Shown here in pieces: positions 37,810 to 49,133 of a DNA stretch of 64,000 nucleotides (within the stretch, counting starts at the first letter, position 1; every line of letters begins with the position of its first letter). The notes beneath the pieces are model-generated. The model worked only from the letters and a program-made list of their open reading frames with translations, did not search any database and was not told the origin of the DNA. This DNA comes from Parasitella parasitica (lineage: Eukaryota; Mucoromycota; Mucoromycetes; Mucorales; Mucoraceae). The stretch spans positions 62,001 to 126,000 of the forward strand of contig MU619314.1 of the NCBI GenBank assembly GCA_025201805.1, written 5' to 3'. The position numbers and the translations under genes were made by a program.

Positions 37810-40800
37810 ATGGTCTTCAACATGATCAGCTTTAGGTCTGTCAGTATTCTATTATTTTTGATATTTACTACTACATACTCAACATTTGGATGGAATAAAA
37901 ACTACTTTATCTTGGCCATTTCACTTCCCGTGGCTAGTCTTTGTTCACTGTTGATATTAAACACTGCAGTATTATACATCTACATTAAATACTTCGTTTC
38001 CCCACAAGTACACAAGCGAAAGCTTGATAATAACTTTAAATCATTACGAATAACACATAAAAACATATGGCCGCAAATCACTAAAATGCGGCAACAAGAG
38101 AATACATGCAACGGTAAACCAATAGCAGATGATGAAGACATAAATAATGCATTCAACACCCTCTTAAGATACGTAATACGAGACTTTATTCAATCTTGGT
38201 ATGTTAAAATCACAAATTCGCCAACGGAACAGTCTTTCCCCTTTGCTGTTGATGGCATTATACGCTCTGCAGCCGCCAAACTATCGCAGCGATTAGAGCA
38301 AACGGATCTATTACTCGTCATCCTCAACAAGATAATTCCTCGTATGACATCTCACATTTCCGAGTTCCGAGCAGCAGAGGTTTCTTTGCTTGGTAAATCC
38401 TTGGAACGCTCTGTGACCCAGTCAGACGAATTGGATTTACTATTGGCTTCACGGTTTAGATCGGGTAAGCTTCACAAGGCCTTGACAACAGCTGCAATGA
38501 CAACAAAGCCAACTGAAATTGCCTATCTACGCCATATGATCGAACGTGTGTTACCGTACATGATTGACCACAAGGAATTACAAAGCGGACCTGTGAGAGT
38601 AGTTATTCGAGAAATTGTCTCCAATTCAGTTTTGCAACCGGTAATGGACATGCTGGCAGATCCTGATTTCTGGAATCAAAATATTGATGCTTATGTAAGT
38701 TTACAAATAACCCCTCGTCTCCTCTCAGAGCGCTAAAAATCAACGTGAAAGAATATAGTTAGGAAAGGCAATTATTGAGCAGAAAATGGTGCGCCAATTG
38801 CGCGAGGTGATTCGTCAACATTCAACTCATAACGATATGGACACCGAAGATGTTATGAATGTGTTGTATACTGCAGACAGACCGGAAAAGAAGAGAAAGA
38901 AAAAATCGGGAGAAAAGAGAAAAATAGGGCCACAATCACAGCTCTTGTCAGCTTTCATGAGGACAGGTGTTTCTACAAATGACTGGAACAAAGACAATGA
39001 TTATAACGACCATTTCCAGAAAGAAGATGATGATGAAGAAGAAAACGACGACGAGGAAGCTGAAGAAGATGAATATGGAGAGCAAGGAGTGATGTATGAC
39101 GATTATTCTAGTAATCGAGATGGCTTTATATCTTCGAGCAATCGAATTTTCAAAGCTGCGTACGATCCTAGTTCCCCTACAAAGCTGTTGAAGAAAAAAC
39201 AATACGGTATCGGCAGTATAAAGATGGGGAAACGCACTTTCCAAGACTTTCTCAAAATGATTCAAGAAGAAAAGAATCTGCTAGATTTGAAGCGGGTTAG
39301 GAATGACATTGTAACTCAAATTCGAAAAAAGAAAGCTCATATTGGTATTTGCATATCACCGTTTGGTTGTGTTAGGCAAACTGACATTTTGTATAGCCGA
39401 TCGAGATCCTGAAGAAATTGTAGATGGTGAAAAAGTCCAAGACATTATCGTATACCTGAATCGCCTTGGAGTCGCCAAAAAACGAGTGGATAAGCGTATA
39501 TCTACATTATCTGGAGAACAATTTGACTTTGTAAAATGTTTGGCCATTACTTTCTCCTTATACTGTATTAACGTTCTGTCAATTGTAGAGGAAATCAACT
39601 TCGCAGTTATTCAATTATCGAAAACAGAGCATGAGCCATATCAATGGAGTTGGATATAGTTTAAGCGAGATTTTGATAAATACGTCTGGCTTGTCGTATT
39701 TTATGGAATTTATGGATCGTAGAGGAGACATGGTTAAACTTCAATTTTGGCTCATAGTAGAAGGATTCAAAAGCACAGCCATCACAAACAACGAAGAAAG
39801 AAAGACGTTTTTACAGGATGTGAAAATGGTTTATGAAATGTATTTCACAGAAACTGCGCCTCATAGACTTCATATTGCCGAACAATTCAACAAGGATTTG
39901 AAGAATGCGATTGATCTATCAATCGAGAAAGAGAAGGAAGACCAAGAATCATTTGCAGCACAAATTCGCGAGCTGAATGTACGCTTAAACCGTATCCAGC
40001 AACATGTGTTTTGGGAAATTGAGAAAGAGCACTATCCTTACTTCAAGAGATCAGATTTATATTTCAAATTCTTGGCCTCAGCGCCACCTATACAAAATAC
40101 TGCAATCCCAGAAGAAGCGCCTGGTAGAAGGAGTTTTGATGAAAGCGCTTTATACACATCGAATATCAATCAATCTATTCACAGCAACAGACCTGCGTCA
40201 ATCCATGAATCATCATCATCAACTTCCATTCCTGTAATTCCAACCCCAACGATATCTACGCCTTTGAAGGAGTCGTTTTCTTATTTCAGCTCAGAAACGG
40301 CCAAAGCCCCAGAGTTTAGCGGTAGAGCAAGAGGCCATCAGCGTGCAATGTCTGATTCTACGAAATCTTCTCGGTTTTTGTCCTTTTCCAATATGTTTCA
40401 GTCAAATCGTCTCTGGAGTAATAATGACACAGCTAGCAATCTTGGTAAATCAGTAAAGGCACCGGAGGAAACCGAGGAAACCGAGGAAGAGGAGGAAGAG
40501 GAGGAAGAAGAAGACGATCAATCTTTAAAGGGCTCTAATATGGCGAGACTTGTTAAAAGTAACACAGTAGATGCAGTAGAAGCAGAACTTCGTTCAATAT
40601 TGGATGGGAGTAATAACATGGATGATTTGGTCATGACAGGAGGTGAAACAACTCAAACACCATCGCCACCACCATCACCGCCAGCAGCTAAAAAACCAGT
40701 ATCATTACCGTTAAATGTATTAGATAATACTTCACCATCACTGGCGCCGCCTGTTGTAATGAAATCTTTATCCGCTTCTGCTCTTCTATTGTGTGGAACA

Positions 40801-42590
40801 AGAGGGATAAAATCTACAACTGCTGATCCTGTCCAGAATGTTTCGGCGCTGCCCTCTTGGACCTCATCTGGCGGCACAAATGCCATATCTGAAATTGAGC
40901 ATGATTCGCTCGAGGCAGTGGCTTCCACCAAAAGTCCCTCGCCCTCGTGTAAATCAGAGCCCTTAACTCTTGACAAAGGCAAAGGGGTAGATGATCATGC
41001 AGAATCCAGCTCAGCAGCCAACATTCACTTTGCGCCACCAGGAGATTTGATGCTTGCATCTAAAGTAGAGCAGCTTTCAGCAGAGGCTGAAAAGCTGACA
41101 GCCCAAGAAGCTATTGTGGACGCATTGATAGCTAAGGCAGAAGCACAAAATAAGCTAGAGGAATTGCGTATTTTGAAAAAGTCAAAGACCATGTTTCGAC
41201 AAGATTTACAACAAATCCAGTATCAAAAATCACAATATGAGCTACAGCAATCAGAGAATGTTTTAATGCCAGATAGATCTCAAGTGAACATTACCAGCGC
41301 CACTATCGGGTCTGATAAAAACGGCGAATTTGCTTTGTATGTAATAGAGATCCAGCAACAAGGAGCAGACGGTAATTACGCTTCAGGATGGATTGTGGCT
41401 CGTCGGTATAGCGAGTTCTTTGCTCTACACCAAAAATTGAAAGAAAAACACCCTGCTGTGCGACAAATTGAATTTCCTGCAAAATGGCCCTTACTCAAAT
41501 TGCAAAAATCATTCGTAGAAGCCCGTCGTATCAGTCTGGAACGATATTTGAGAAAACTAGTAGACGATAGAGATATCTGCAACAGCCAAGAATTTCGATC
41601 ATTTCTTTCGCAGCAAAATGTCTTTGTGCCTGGCCCTGATACGGAATGGCCGTTTGGGAATTTATTTGGGTCAACTGCTTCCTTGTTGCAAACATCGTCT
41701 TCAAGTTCGTCTCTTCAATCATTGCTTTCACCTTCAGTTCAAAATCTGCAGAAATCAATTGCAGCAATGGATGATACACAGCAAAGGAGGGTTCCAAATA
41801 AGGGATTCATGCAGCATATTTACAAGACCGTGGCAGCAGGCATCGACGATATGTTGGTTGGGCCGTCTATGCTAGATTTGATCACACAGCGTTTAGGAGA
41901 GCAAGTTATGGAGTTTGATCAAACAAACGCCAGCCAGCCAACCAGCTCTAACAGTTCCCGAAACAAGGTGGCAGATTCTGTAGACATAAGCACTGTCAAT
42001 GTCATCGAACCAGCAGCTGAACTACCGGATTCATTAAAAGCAGAAGGAATCACAAAGTTCACAGAGCCTCTTTGTGATCTATTTATCGAAATGTTTGAGC
42101 TCAAAGACAAGACAAACTGGCTAAGACGTCAAGCGGTGGTCATCATCCTACAGCAGATTTTAGAAGGCACAATTGAAAGAAAACTACGAGAACTGCTGAA
42201 ATATCTAAGCTCATCCTCAATGATTGTATTCTATTTCAACAAAATCACCAATAGTTTATGGCCAAATGGAGATTCATTGACGTTTAAAGAGGCAAGAAAG
42301 CCAGAAGACAAGGTTCAGACTCGAGAGGAAGCAAATAGAAAGCTGTCTACATGGTTACCAGGTATTGAGAATTACAATACCAATACAGTTCTTGTAATAA
42401 CGAAACCCCTTTAGATTTGCTCGGTAACATGGTTGGAAGGCAGAACGCTCGTAAAGGAGCCCGACGATTGTTTACTGTACTTCAAAACAAAAGGCTGAAT
42501 CAAGACCTGGTATATACCTTGTTGGATGAATTTATTTATGCTTTATTTCCTGAAATTACCGATATCAGATCCACTACTGCCAATATTTAA
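37810..42590 (+). CDS. MDM1: Mdm1/SNX13-like sorting nexin (TM-PXA-RGS-PX-Nexin C)
   Basis: Membrane tether linking the ER to vacuole/lysosome or lipid droplets. The protein starts with two hydrophobic helices (SILLFLIFTTTY; FILAISLPVASLCSLLIL), then a PXA domain (LLRYVIRDFIQSWYVKIT ... VVIREIVSNSVLQPVMDML), a charged acidic linker and an RGS-like domain (LSYFMEFMDRRGDMVKLQFW ... HYPYFKRSDLYFKFL). After a long Ser/Glu-rich linker with a coiled coil comes a PX domain (ARRYSEFFALHQKLK, FPAKWPLLKLQKSFVEARR) and a Nexin_C domain (LFIEMFELKDKTNWLRRQAVV). The last exon is joined by intron 42362-42414, which restores GAT in frame and adds NARKGARRLFTVLQNKRLN up to the stop at 42590. Introns near 38696, 39343 and 39530-39690 are placed approximately. 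Roughly 1,480 residues. The domain order is diagnostic; contact-site function is inferred from the family. Confidence 0.88.
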
Positions 42591-42764
42591 TAATACCGTA
42601 CTTTTTGAATAAAATGAACACGCTTTTCCCACTTGTACAACAGTGAAGTTGGTGTACACGTACTGTATACGTATAGCTGCAGTTTTTCTAAGCCATGTGG
42701 GTGTCGTTATGTTTTGTCATCCCCAGAATCCCGCTTTATATTTTTCCCTATTTTTCTTTTAGTC

Positions 42765-43187
42765 ATGAGCAAAAGCTTGGCGAATGCAGACTTTGGAGGA
42801 TTTGCTGTAGAACCTATTACCGATTGCCCTCATATACCAGCTTACAAAATCAATGAGAAAGAGCCTGATTTATACCACAAGCCTTGCCAATCTTGTGGCC
42901 AAGCAAACGAAAACTGGCAATGTTTACATTGCAAAGCAGTTTATTGCTCCAGATACTGCCATGGACATATGAAAAAACATGTGGAGGATGTGCCAGAACA
43001 TTCAGTTTGTATCAGCTATAGTGATCTATCAGTTTGGTGCTATATTTGCGATGGCTATATTACACACAAAGTAAGTTTGTTTTATTTATTGTAAATGTTC
43101 TACTATATAACAGCAAAGTATCAGGATTTAGAACCTGTTAAAAGAGTTTTGTATATATCGAAATTCGGAGAAGAGCCGTATCAATAA
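42765..43187 (+). CDS. Stand-alone UBP-type zinc finger (HDAC6-like ubiquitin binding)
   Basis: A short protein of about 119 residues made almost only of a ZnF-UBP domain: CPHIPAY, CQSCGQANENWQCLHCKAVYCSR, GHMKKHVEDVPEHSVCISYSDLSVWCYICDGYI. This fold binds the free C-terminal Gly-Gly of ubiquitin. The intron from 43072 ends at an AG that leaves YQDLEPVKRVLYISKFG in frame, stopping at 43187. No deacetylase or peptidase domain follows, unlike HDAC6 or UBP deubiquitinases. The ATG at 42765 is preceded by TTTTAG, so an upstream exon is possible but none is evident. The end lies 35 bases from the convergent small membrane-protein gene. Confidence 0.82.
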
Positions 43188-43221
43188 ATGAAAGGATGGA
43201 ATATGGTACATGAAGTCAGGA

Positions 43222-43606
43222 TTATTGAATGTGTTGGACACGATAGTCTTTCGAGTAGTCTTGATAGGAAGGCGGTGGTGGGTCAACAGATGACTCGGGT
43301 GCTCTGTAGACATTTTGCGTAGTAGGTTGTGTTTGTGTTTGCAATGATGATGGTGGTGGCTGTGCATAAGTAGCAGGATATGTTGGTTGCTCTGGTCGTC
43401 TACCATTCATATCTACTACGACAAATTGTGAAGAATGGCCAGGTAGTGCTATGTAGTAATGGTTATTAGAATAAATTGAAGCAAAAGAGGATTAGTAATT
43501 TACCTCGTCGACTTCTAATTGCACGCTGTCTTCTGAAAAGCAGAAATAAGGAGGCAAACAGTAATATAAGACAGATAATCCAGATGACGTTATAATACAC
43601 AAACAT
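43222..43606 (-). CDS. Small single-pass membrane protein with PPxY motif (Rcr1-like)
   Basis: Two exons on the minus strand. Exon 1, from the ATG at 43606, encodes a hydrophobic helix (VIWIICLILLFASLFLLF) followed by RRQRAIRSRR. A GTAAAT donor and TAG acceptor join it in frame to the second exon (ALPGHSSQFVVVDMNGRRPEQ). The about 109-residue protein ends in a Pro/Gln/Thr-rich tail with PPPPSYQDY, a PPxY motif that binds WW domains of Nedd4/Rsp5 ubiquitin ligases. Short N-terminal segment, one helix, a basic stop-transfer and a PPxY tail is the architecture of Rcr1/Rcr2 (chitin deposition, Congo red resistance, transporter turnover). Sequence identity to Rcr is not obvious, so the function is inferred from architecture only. 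Confidence 0.65.
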
Positions 43607-43863
43607 GTTGAAAAAGGATAAAAGAGAGAGAAAAGGAAGATAATTTACTTGGCATGAATCCTAAATCTCGATTATTTTTATATGCTTACACCAAATGCTA
43701 AGCTTCTTTATGATTGGCCAAGGAACCATACTGTATAGATAATCGGGAAAGAAGAAACTACGAAATATAGAAAGTTGCACAAACGAGTAGGTCATATGGA
43801 AATGAATGGAAACCATAAAGTAAATTACATATATCACACTATGTGTGGATATAATTTGAGCCA

Positions 43864-44850
43864 TTATGCCACTTTTTTTATATCTTCTTGAGTCGGATGT
43901 TTGTGCTCTTCTTTGTTGAGCAGCTTCACATCCTTTAACTTTCTGCCAGGAATAGTATTAACAAATGCTTGTTGCCAATCTTCTAATTCTAGCCATTTCA
44001 ACATGATTTCACACACTAGAAAAAAATACTATTAATCTATACAGCCCATGACAAAGTGATTGATCTACCCACCTTGATTTACTGTTAGTACTTTTCTACT
44101 TGACATTTGAAGATAGTTGCCAATAGGCAAACGAGCGGTTTGAATACACTGCTTGGAAGCTTTATCTTGACACAAGTTCTTGTACCTGTTTTTGTCTACA
44201 ATGCCACCAATAATGTAATTTTTTCCTTCCTCTAATTTTTCAATGACATTATCTGAATCCGCAGATAAATATACTAAACTATCTTTATCGAAGATATCCA
44301 TATAAGATTCTGAATTAATCGACACTTTATCTTCCTTCCATTGATGCCAAGTGGGAAGCTTCTCGTCTAAAATATCCTTGAGTGTGTCGTCAATTGAAGT
44401 CAGTGTCAGTTTCATCGCCTTTGGCGCAACTTTGTTTTTTCCGTAGGTATATCCGAGCTGTTTGACATATGATAAATGTTCCTACTTGACGTATTAAATC
44501 ACCCAAGAATAAACGCCTCATCAACTTTTTACTTTTTCAGTCATGAGATCACTGAATCCACAATCGACAATGAGACCGACATTGGTAAGTTGGCTCAGGA
44601 AAGCCAACTTCTTTTTTGTTAGGGGTCGTTCAATGACACCCTCTCTCATTTGCTTGCGCTTCTCTAATCGCCTCACTCGAACCTTTTCTCGAAGCTTTGA
44701 CTTTCTTTCCTCTTTATTGGCGTCCCATTGCTCATCCCTCAGAAGTCGTTTGATTGCTCGCTTTGATAATCCTTCGAACTTGGGATCCTTAATGTCATAC
44801 TCTATACCTTGAAAGTTTCTTATGGTTGGCTTGATTGGATTCGGATCCAT
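43864..44850 (-). CDS. TRM10: tRNA (guanine-9-N1) methyltransferase Trm10
   Basis: Methylates N1 of G9 in tRNAs using S-adenosylmethionine (SPOUT fold, nucleus/cytosol). The minus-strand ATG at 44850 starts a short region, then a Lys/Arg-rich helical segment (RVRRLEKRKQMREGVIERPLTKKK) and LIVDCGFSDLMTEK, the start of the methyltransferase domain. After an intron: HLSYVKQLGYTYGKNKVAPKAMKLTLTSID, then VYLSADSDN, NYIIGGIVDKNRYKNLC, ARLPIGNYLQMSSRKVLTVNQ, and after a second intron ILKWLELEDWQQAFVNTIPGRK-like sequence. These are the classic Trm10 blocks, including the catalytic-region Asp in IVDKNR. About 300 residues. The gene is complete and ordinary. Confidence 0.92.
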
Positions 44851-46101
44851 TTGGTTCGAATGGAAATACAAATTTTTTTTCGTTGGTGAAAGCTTTTAAA
44901 GGAAAAAACGTGCTTCGGTCAATCAATTCATGGTAGTTGTCAAATCTGCTAAAAACCTATCACGAGTATCGCGACCTGGGAACAAGTCTAGGGCAAACAT
45001 CATTGATGCACCATAAAGCGCTATAAATAGTGCTAACTACTATAAAATGAAAGATCCAAGCACAATTGCCATCATAAAGTTTTGTCTTTCTAGTCTACGT
45101 CAAATCTCATCATGCCCGAAAAAGCGTTATTCAGGCCTGGATCAAAAAACATCTTCAGCCATGTTAAATAGCAATGAACACTAACCTACTTTTACTCAGT
45201 GGCTATTAACAGTTAGCAGTAAGGAAAAAGATGGAGTATACTATGTCAATATGCACTGCTAATATGTAAAACATCATCAAAAGAACATCTTTCAAAAGGA
45301 GAACGCTTCCTTGCCTGCTCATCTTTAGGAGTAATAGTTTTGATAAAATGATGTGTATGTATATAATTAAATGTCTAGCATAGTATCCTCTCAAAGATTT
45401 GCTGATTTCATAATGGTTGATTTTATGGTCTGATGCATTTTATGGAACTTGCATTTTAGGGTTAAATACGCTCAAAAGATTACTTTACCTCGATTATCAA
45501 TCATTCCATGGCTTGAAGAAGTCGTAATATTTCTCTTTCTGAGAATGGCATAAAGATTTGTAATCTGATTCTTATTAGACGAAGAGATAAATAATAGGCC
45601 ATGTCCATTGCTTTCAATAAGTTGGAACCGTCAAGCATTACTCTATTACACGCTTATTATACAATCACAATGAAACATTGTATAATAATGCTGATTATTA
45701 CCTGAAAAATTTCAAAAAAGTATTAAGCCTTGAAGTTATTGTGTGTTCGTTAAGCTTATTTAAGGGATTTTATTGATAAAATTTATCAAACAAGCCTTAC
45801 TGCTAAACACATGGAAGATACAGTATTGTCCAAGAGTTAGATTCCTCTAGCTTTACTTAATTCAACGAAAAGGTACCCGGCTTTGATGAACTTTATCAGC
45901 AAGCCAAAAATAATCTGATGAGAAAGATTATGATTTCTAGTATTTTCTGATCTGTACGTTTTCTATAAAGCACAATAACATTTCCAGTAAGCAACATCAG
46001 GACCCAACGGGTTATGCCTTTGTGACTGGGCTGGGTGGAGGAATTTCATCATGAACTTGTTTGACACGTTGGAAAAGCCATCCTTAATTCTTGCGCAAAC
46101 C
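44851..46101. other. Intergenic DNA between divergent TRM10 and AOS1
   Basis: 1.25 kb, AT-rich except for a GC-richer island at about 45995-46080 just before the AOS1 start. The island has an ATGATGA and a CTGA on the minus strand but no rRNA complement that I recognise. A minus-strand frame of about 44 codons (45966-46099) overlaps the island. No supported gene. Confidence 0.4.
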
Positions 46102-47556
46102 ATGTCAACTGAAATATCCAAAGGTATAGTGAGTGATAGTTAATAAGGGATCACACAGCAACTTTATTAACTTAAAGGAATAAACCACCAGACGAAGCAG
46201 CTATATATGACCGTCAAATCAGACTCTGGGGTCTTGACGCGCAACAAAGGTGAACACGCTTCAAGAATGTGAATGAGAAATAAAATTAAACCAAATGCGC
46301 AAAACTTCCTATTAGGATTGGTAAAGCTAGTATCCTCATTGCTGGAATGCGTGCACTAAGTGATGAGGTTTGTAAGAACATCGCTTTAGCTGGTGTTGCT
46401 AGCATTACCCTACTTGACCATGGGACAGTAACCGAATTTGACTTGGGGGCTCAATTTTTCTTGACAGAAGATAGCATTGGTCAAAATGTAACACTATTTG
46501 TTTGCTACTTATAATATAGGGTTTTAAACTGTATGATAGAAAGCAGAGGCAGCAGCAGCAAGCATTAGAAACCTAAATCCTCGAGTCCAGGTCATTGTAG
46601 ATCAACAAGACATCAAAGAAAAACCAGCCGAATACTTTGAAACATTTTCAGCAGTATGCTTGATCCATTCTGAGTACGACATAATTGTAAGTTTATATGT
46701 TGGTATTGGGTGGACCTGTTCCTAATTTTATTGTACAAGTCAAAAATAGATGAAATTAGAAGAACTGTCAAAAAGCCGTTCTATGCGGCGGATGTTTTTG
46801 GATGGGTTGGCTACATATTTTGTGATTTGACTGAACACGCCTACATACAGTAAAGTAGAATAGAGCTGCAGCCGAATCCAAGCTTATGTTTTATTTTCTG
46901 GTAGAGAGAAAAAAGCAAATATCCCTCCTGCTTCAAGAAATCAACCGAAAGACGAAAAAATTTCGCATGTCGAAGCTTATTCTAGTTTAAATGACTCGTT
47001 ACAAAAGAATTGGTCTGATACGAAACCAAGGGTACTAAAAAAGAGAATTTCTCCAATTGCTTTCCTTATTCATAGTGAGTTCTCGATACGTGTGGTTTTG
47101 GAATGTAATTATACTGAATTTACATGTCTAGTTTTGCTCAAATTCCAACGAGACCACCACCGATCACCAACCCAAGAGGATGCTCGATCATTAATAGATA
47201 ACAAAGCTCAGTTTTTAGCTGATATGGGAATCGAAGATGCGACTGTCCTTGATGACACTTTACTCAAGTAATGTGTATTTACATTAAAGTGTGGATAATG
47301 ATACAGGTTACTGACGTTGTTCATAGTGATCTTGCTTTCCTTATGGACACTGAAATCTCACCTGTTGCGGCTATTGTTGGAGGTATTTTGGCACAAGATA
47401 TCCTGAGAACACTTTCTGCTAATGAATTACCTATTCAAAACTGGTTTTATTACAATGGAGTTGATGGTAAGCGATGTACATGATTGTTTCAAGACAAAAA
47501 AAAAACTCATTGTTTTCATTAAAAAAAAAGGCACAGGGTTGGTACACAGGATATAA
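46102..47556 (+). CDS. AOS1: SUMO-activating enzyme E1 subunit Aos1
   Basis: Partner of Uba2 in the heterodimeric E1 that adenylates SUMO; nuclear. The first exon is short (MSTEISK); the acceptor at about 46191 joins it to DEAAIYDRQIRLWGLDAQQR, the E1 signature. Then IGKASILIAGMRALSDEVCKNIALAGV (nucleotide-binding repeat), LLDHGTVTEFDLGAQFFL, an IRNLNPRVQV block, a DVFGWVGYIFCDL block, FQRDHHRSPTQEDA and, near the C-terminus, ISPVAAIVGGILAQDILRTLS and WFYYNGVDG. A tiny last exon adds TGLVHRI and a stop at 47556. Seven or more introns. As in other Aos1 proteins there is no catalytic Cys domain, which lies in Uba2. Complete, of about the expected 330 residues. Confidence 0.9.
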
Positions 47557-48445
47557 AAAAAAAAGAAGTGTGAAATGTAAATAAATGTGCTCATTCTTCA
47601 GATCCACGAGAGTATTTATATATTGTGTCTGAATCTGATCTCAAGATGTGTAACATCAATGCATTTTAGAGGTGCAAATAACCCATGACTCAATGTTATT
47701 GTACATGAATCTCTAGATGTCAAACATCTGCATCCCTTTGTTGTATGTTCCAAGCTTAAATGATCCGTGAATTCGTATTCCATTTCATTTTTTGATATAT
47801 ATGCCTGCCAGAATTTTTAGATACTAGTAATTCTTTGGTTTAGCATGTAGTTTTAAGGCGAAAAAAAAAAACCAGTAACGTTTTAAGCGATTGCACTACA
47901 GAGTGCTCTATAATTTTGTAAAAAAAATCACCTAACCTGAGAAGTAATGACTTGAATGAAGGGAAAACTAGACTATCTGAGATAATCAGCTCATAAAAAC
48001 CAACACTACTATGGTTAGTTGGAGTTTATGCCGCTAGTATAGCTTGTCTTTGTCAACAACCGACAAAAACTAGCTTTAGGATTTCAACAAAGAGCCAGTG
48101 AAAGCATATGCAACAAGTGTACTTTCTTCATTTATAATTCATTAGAGCTAAATTGATCTCGAGATCTCAACGTGCAAGTAGTATAAGAAAACTGGTCTAC
48201 CAATTACCTTACATTACCTGTTGGATGGATTGATTAACAACCGAGTCTTTGTTAGATTCAAGCTTCTACCGAAACCTATAAGGTTATAACTATATGCGAT
48301 TCCTCTGGCAAACAAAATTAATCTTCGAGCAGTTTATGTCTCTCGTTGTATAATGTATAATAATATTAATTTTAGCTCAACCGAAACAAAGGGACATCCT
48401 ATTTTAGTAATTTCACGTTTATTAAACAGAAACACCTCAAAACAA

Positions 48446-48604
48446 ATGCCAAGTATGAGAGCAAGCGCAGCGTATCGATTGAATATATCCAGGTCATATT
48501 ACATTAGTTCATTCTTATCTGTAATTTTCCTCGTCTTCGCATCTCAGGTTGCAGCTATGGAAGAAAACCCTGTCAGGTCCCAACGAGACAATCATTCTTC
48601 CTAG
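48446..48604 (+). CDS. Hypothetical 52-residue protein with one hydrophobic helix
   Basis: The frame starts MPSMRASAAYRLNISRSYY, continues with a hydrophobic segment (ISSFLSVIFLVFASQVAA) and ends in a charged tail (EENPVRSQRDNHSS). The basic, Ser/Arg-rich start followed by one helix could be a mitochondrial or secretory signal-anchor protein. An AATAAAG follows the stop. I do not recognise a family; it may be a chance frame. Confidence 0.35.
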   Translation: MPSMRASAAYRLNISRSYYISSFLSVIFLVFASQVAAMEENPVRSQRDNHSS

Positions 48605-48784
48605 TTTGATATAACAATAAAGAATTGAATGTAGAAACAAGGGGACTTTTTTACAATTCAGGGGATATTGCATATGTTAAAAATAACATGAATCTCGACT
48701 TTCTTTCTTCTTTTTCCAATCATTTAGGATCAAGTTTAGGTTCACAAACAGAAATACATTTGAAACCCTCTTTTTTTTTTTTTT

Positions 48785-48954
48785 NNNNNNNNNNNNNNNN
48801 NNNNNNNNNNNNNNNNNNNNNNNNNNNNNNNNNNNNNNNNNNNNNNNNNNNNNNNNNNNNNNNNNNNNNNNNNNNNNNNNNNNNNNNNNNNNNNNNNNNN
48901 NNNNNNNNNNNNNNNNNNNNNNNNNNNNNNNNNNNNNNNNNNNNNNNNNNNNNN
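48785..48954. other. Assembly gap (170 N)
   Basis: A run of 170 N between T tracts. The missing sequence is unknown. Confidence 0.98.
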
Positions 48955-49133
48955 TTTTTTTAATAAATTTACATTGAACTCTTTTCTTCTTCTTTTATTT
49001 TTTCTTCTTTCTCTCCTTGTTTTCTTACAAGAAAAAAAAAATACGCTCGTTTTTACACTATAAGCTTATCTGATATTACATATTTACAAACATTAAATCA
49101 ATAGAGAAAACCGAGGAAAACCATTGTAGAATA

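Larger units (their letters stand above)
47557..49133. other. Intergenic block with a gap and one small open frame
   Basis: 1.6 kb, AT-rich. It contains the small frame at 48446-48604 and the 170-base N gap at 48785-48954 flanked by T runs. The stretch 48960-49020 is CT-rich and leads into the promoter of the protease-like gene. Confidence 0.45.

Noticed and set aside
42391-42420. Apparent frameshift and early stop in the Nexin_C region of the Mdm1-like gene
   Set aside because: An intron at 42362-42414 restores the family sequence exactly; no frameshift is needed.
43661-43864. 67-codon minus-strand frame between the PPxY gene and TRM10
   Set aside because: Composition is hydrophobic/AT-driven, it has no family look and it fills a normal intergenic gap.
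45196-45275. C/D-like boxes on the minus strand at TGATGATG and CTGA
   Set aside because: The flanks do not form a terminal stem and the guide matches no rRNA segment I recognise.
45966-46099. 44-codon minus-strand frame upstream of AOS1
   Set aside because: Too short, no recognised family, and its reading frame competes with a second equally plausible frame in the same island.
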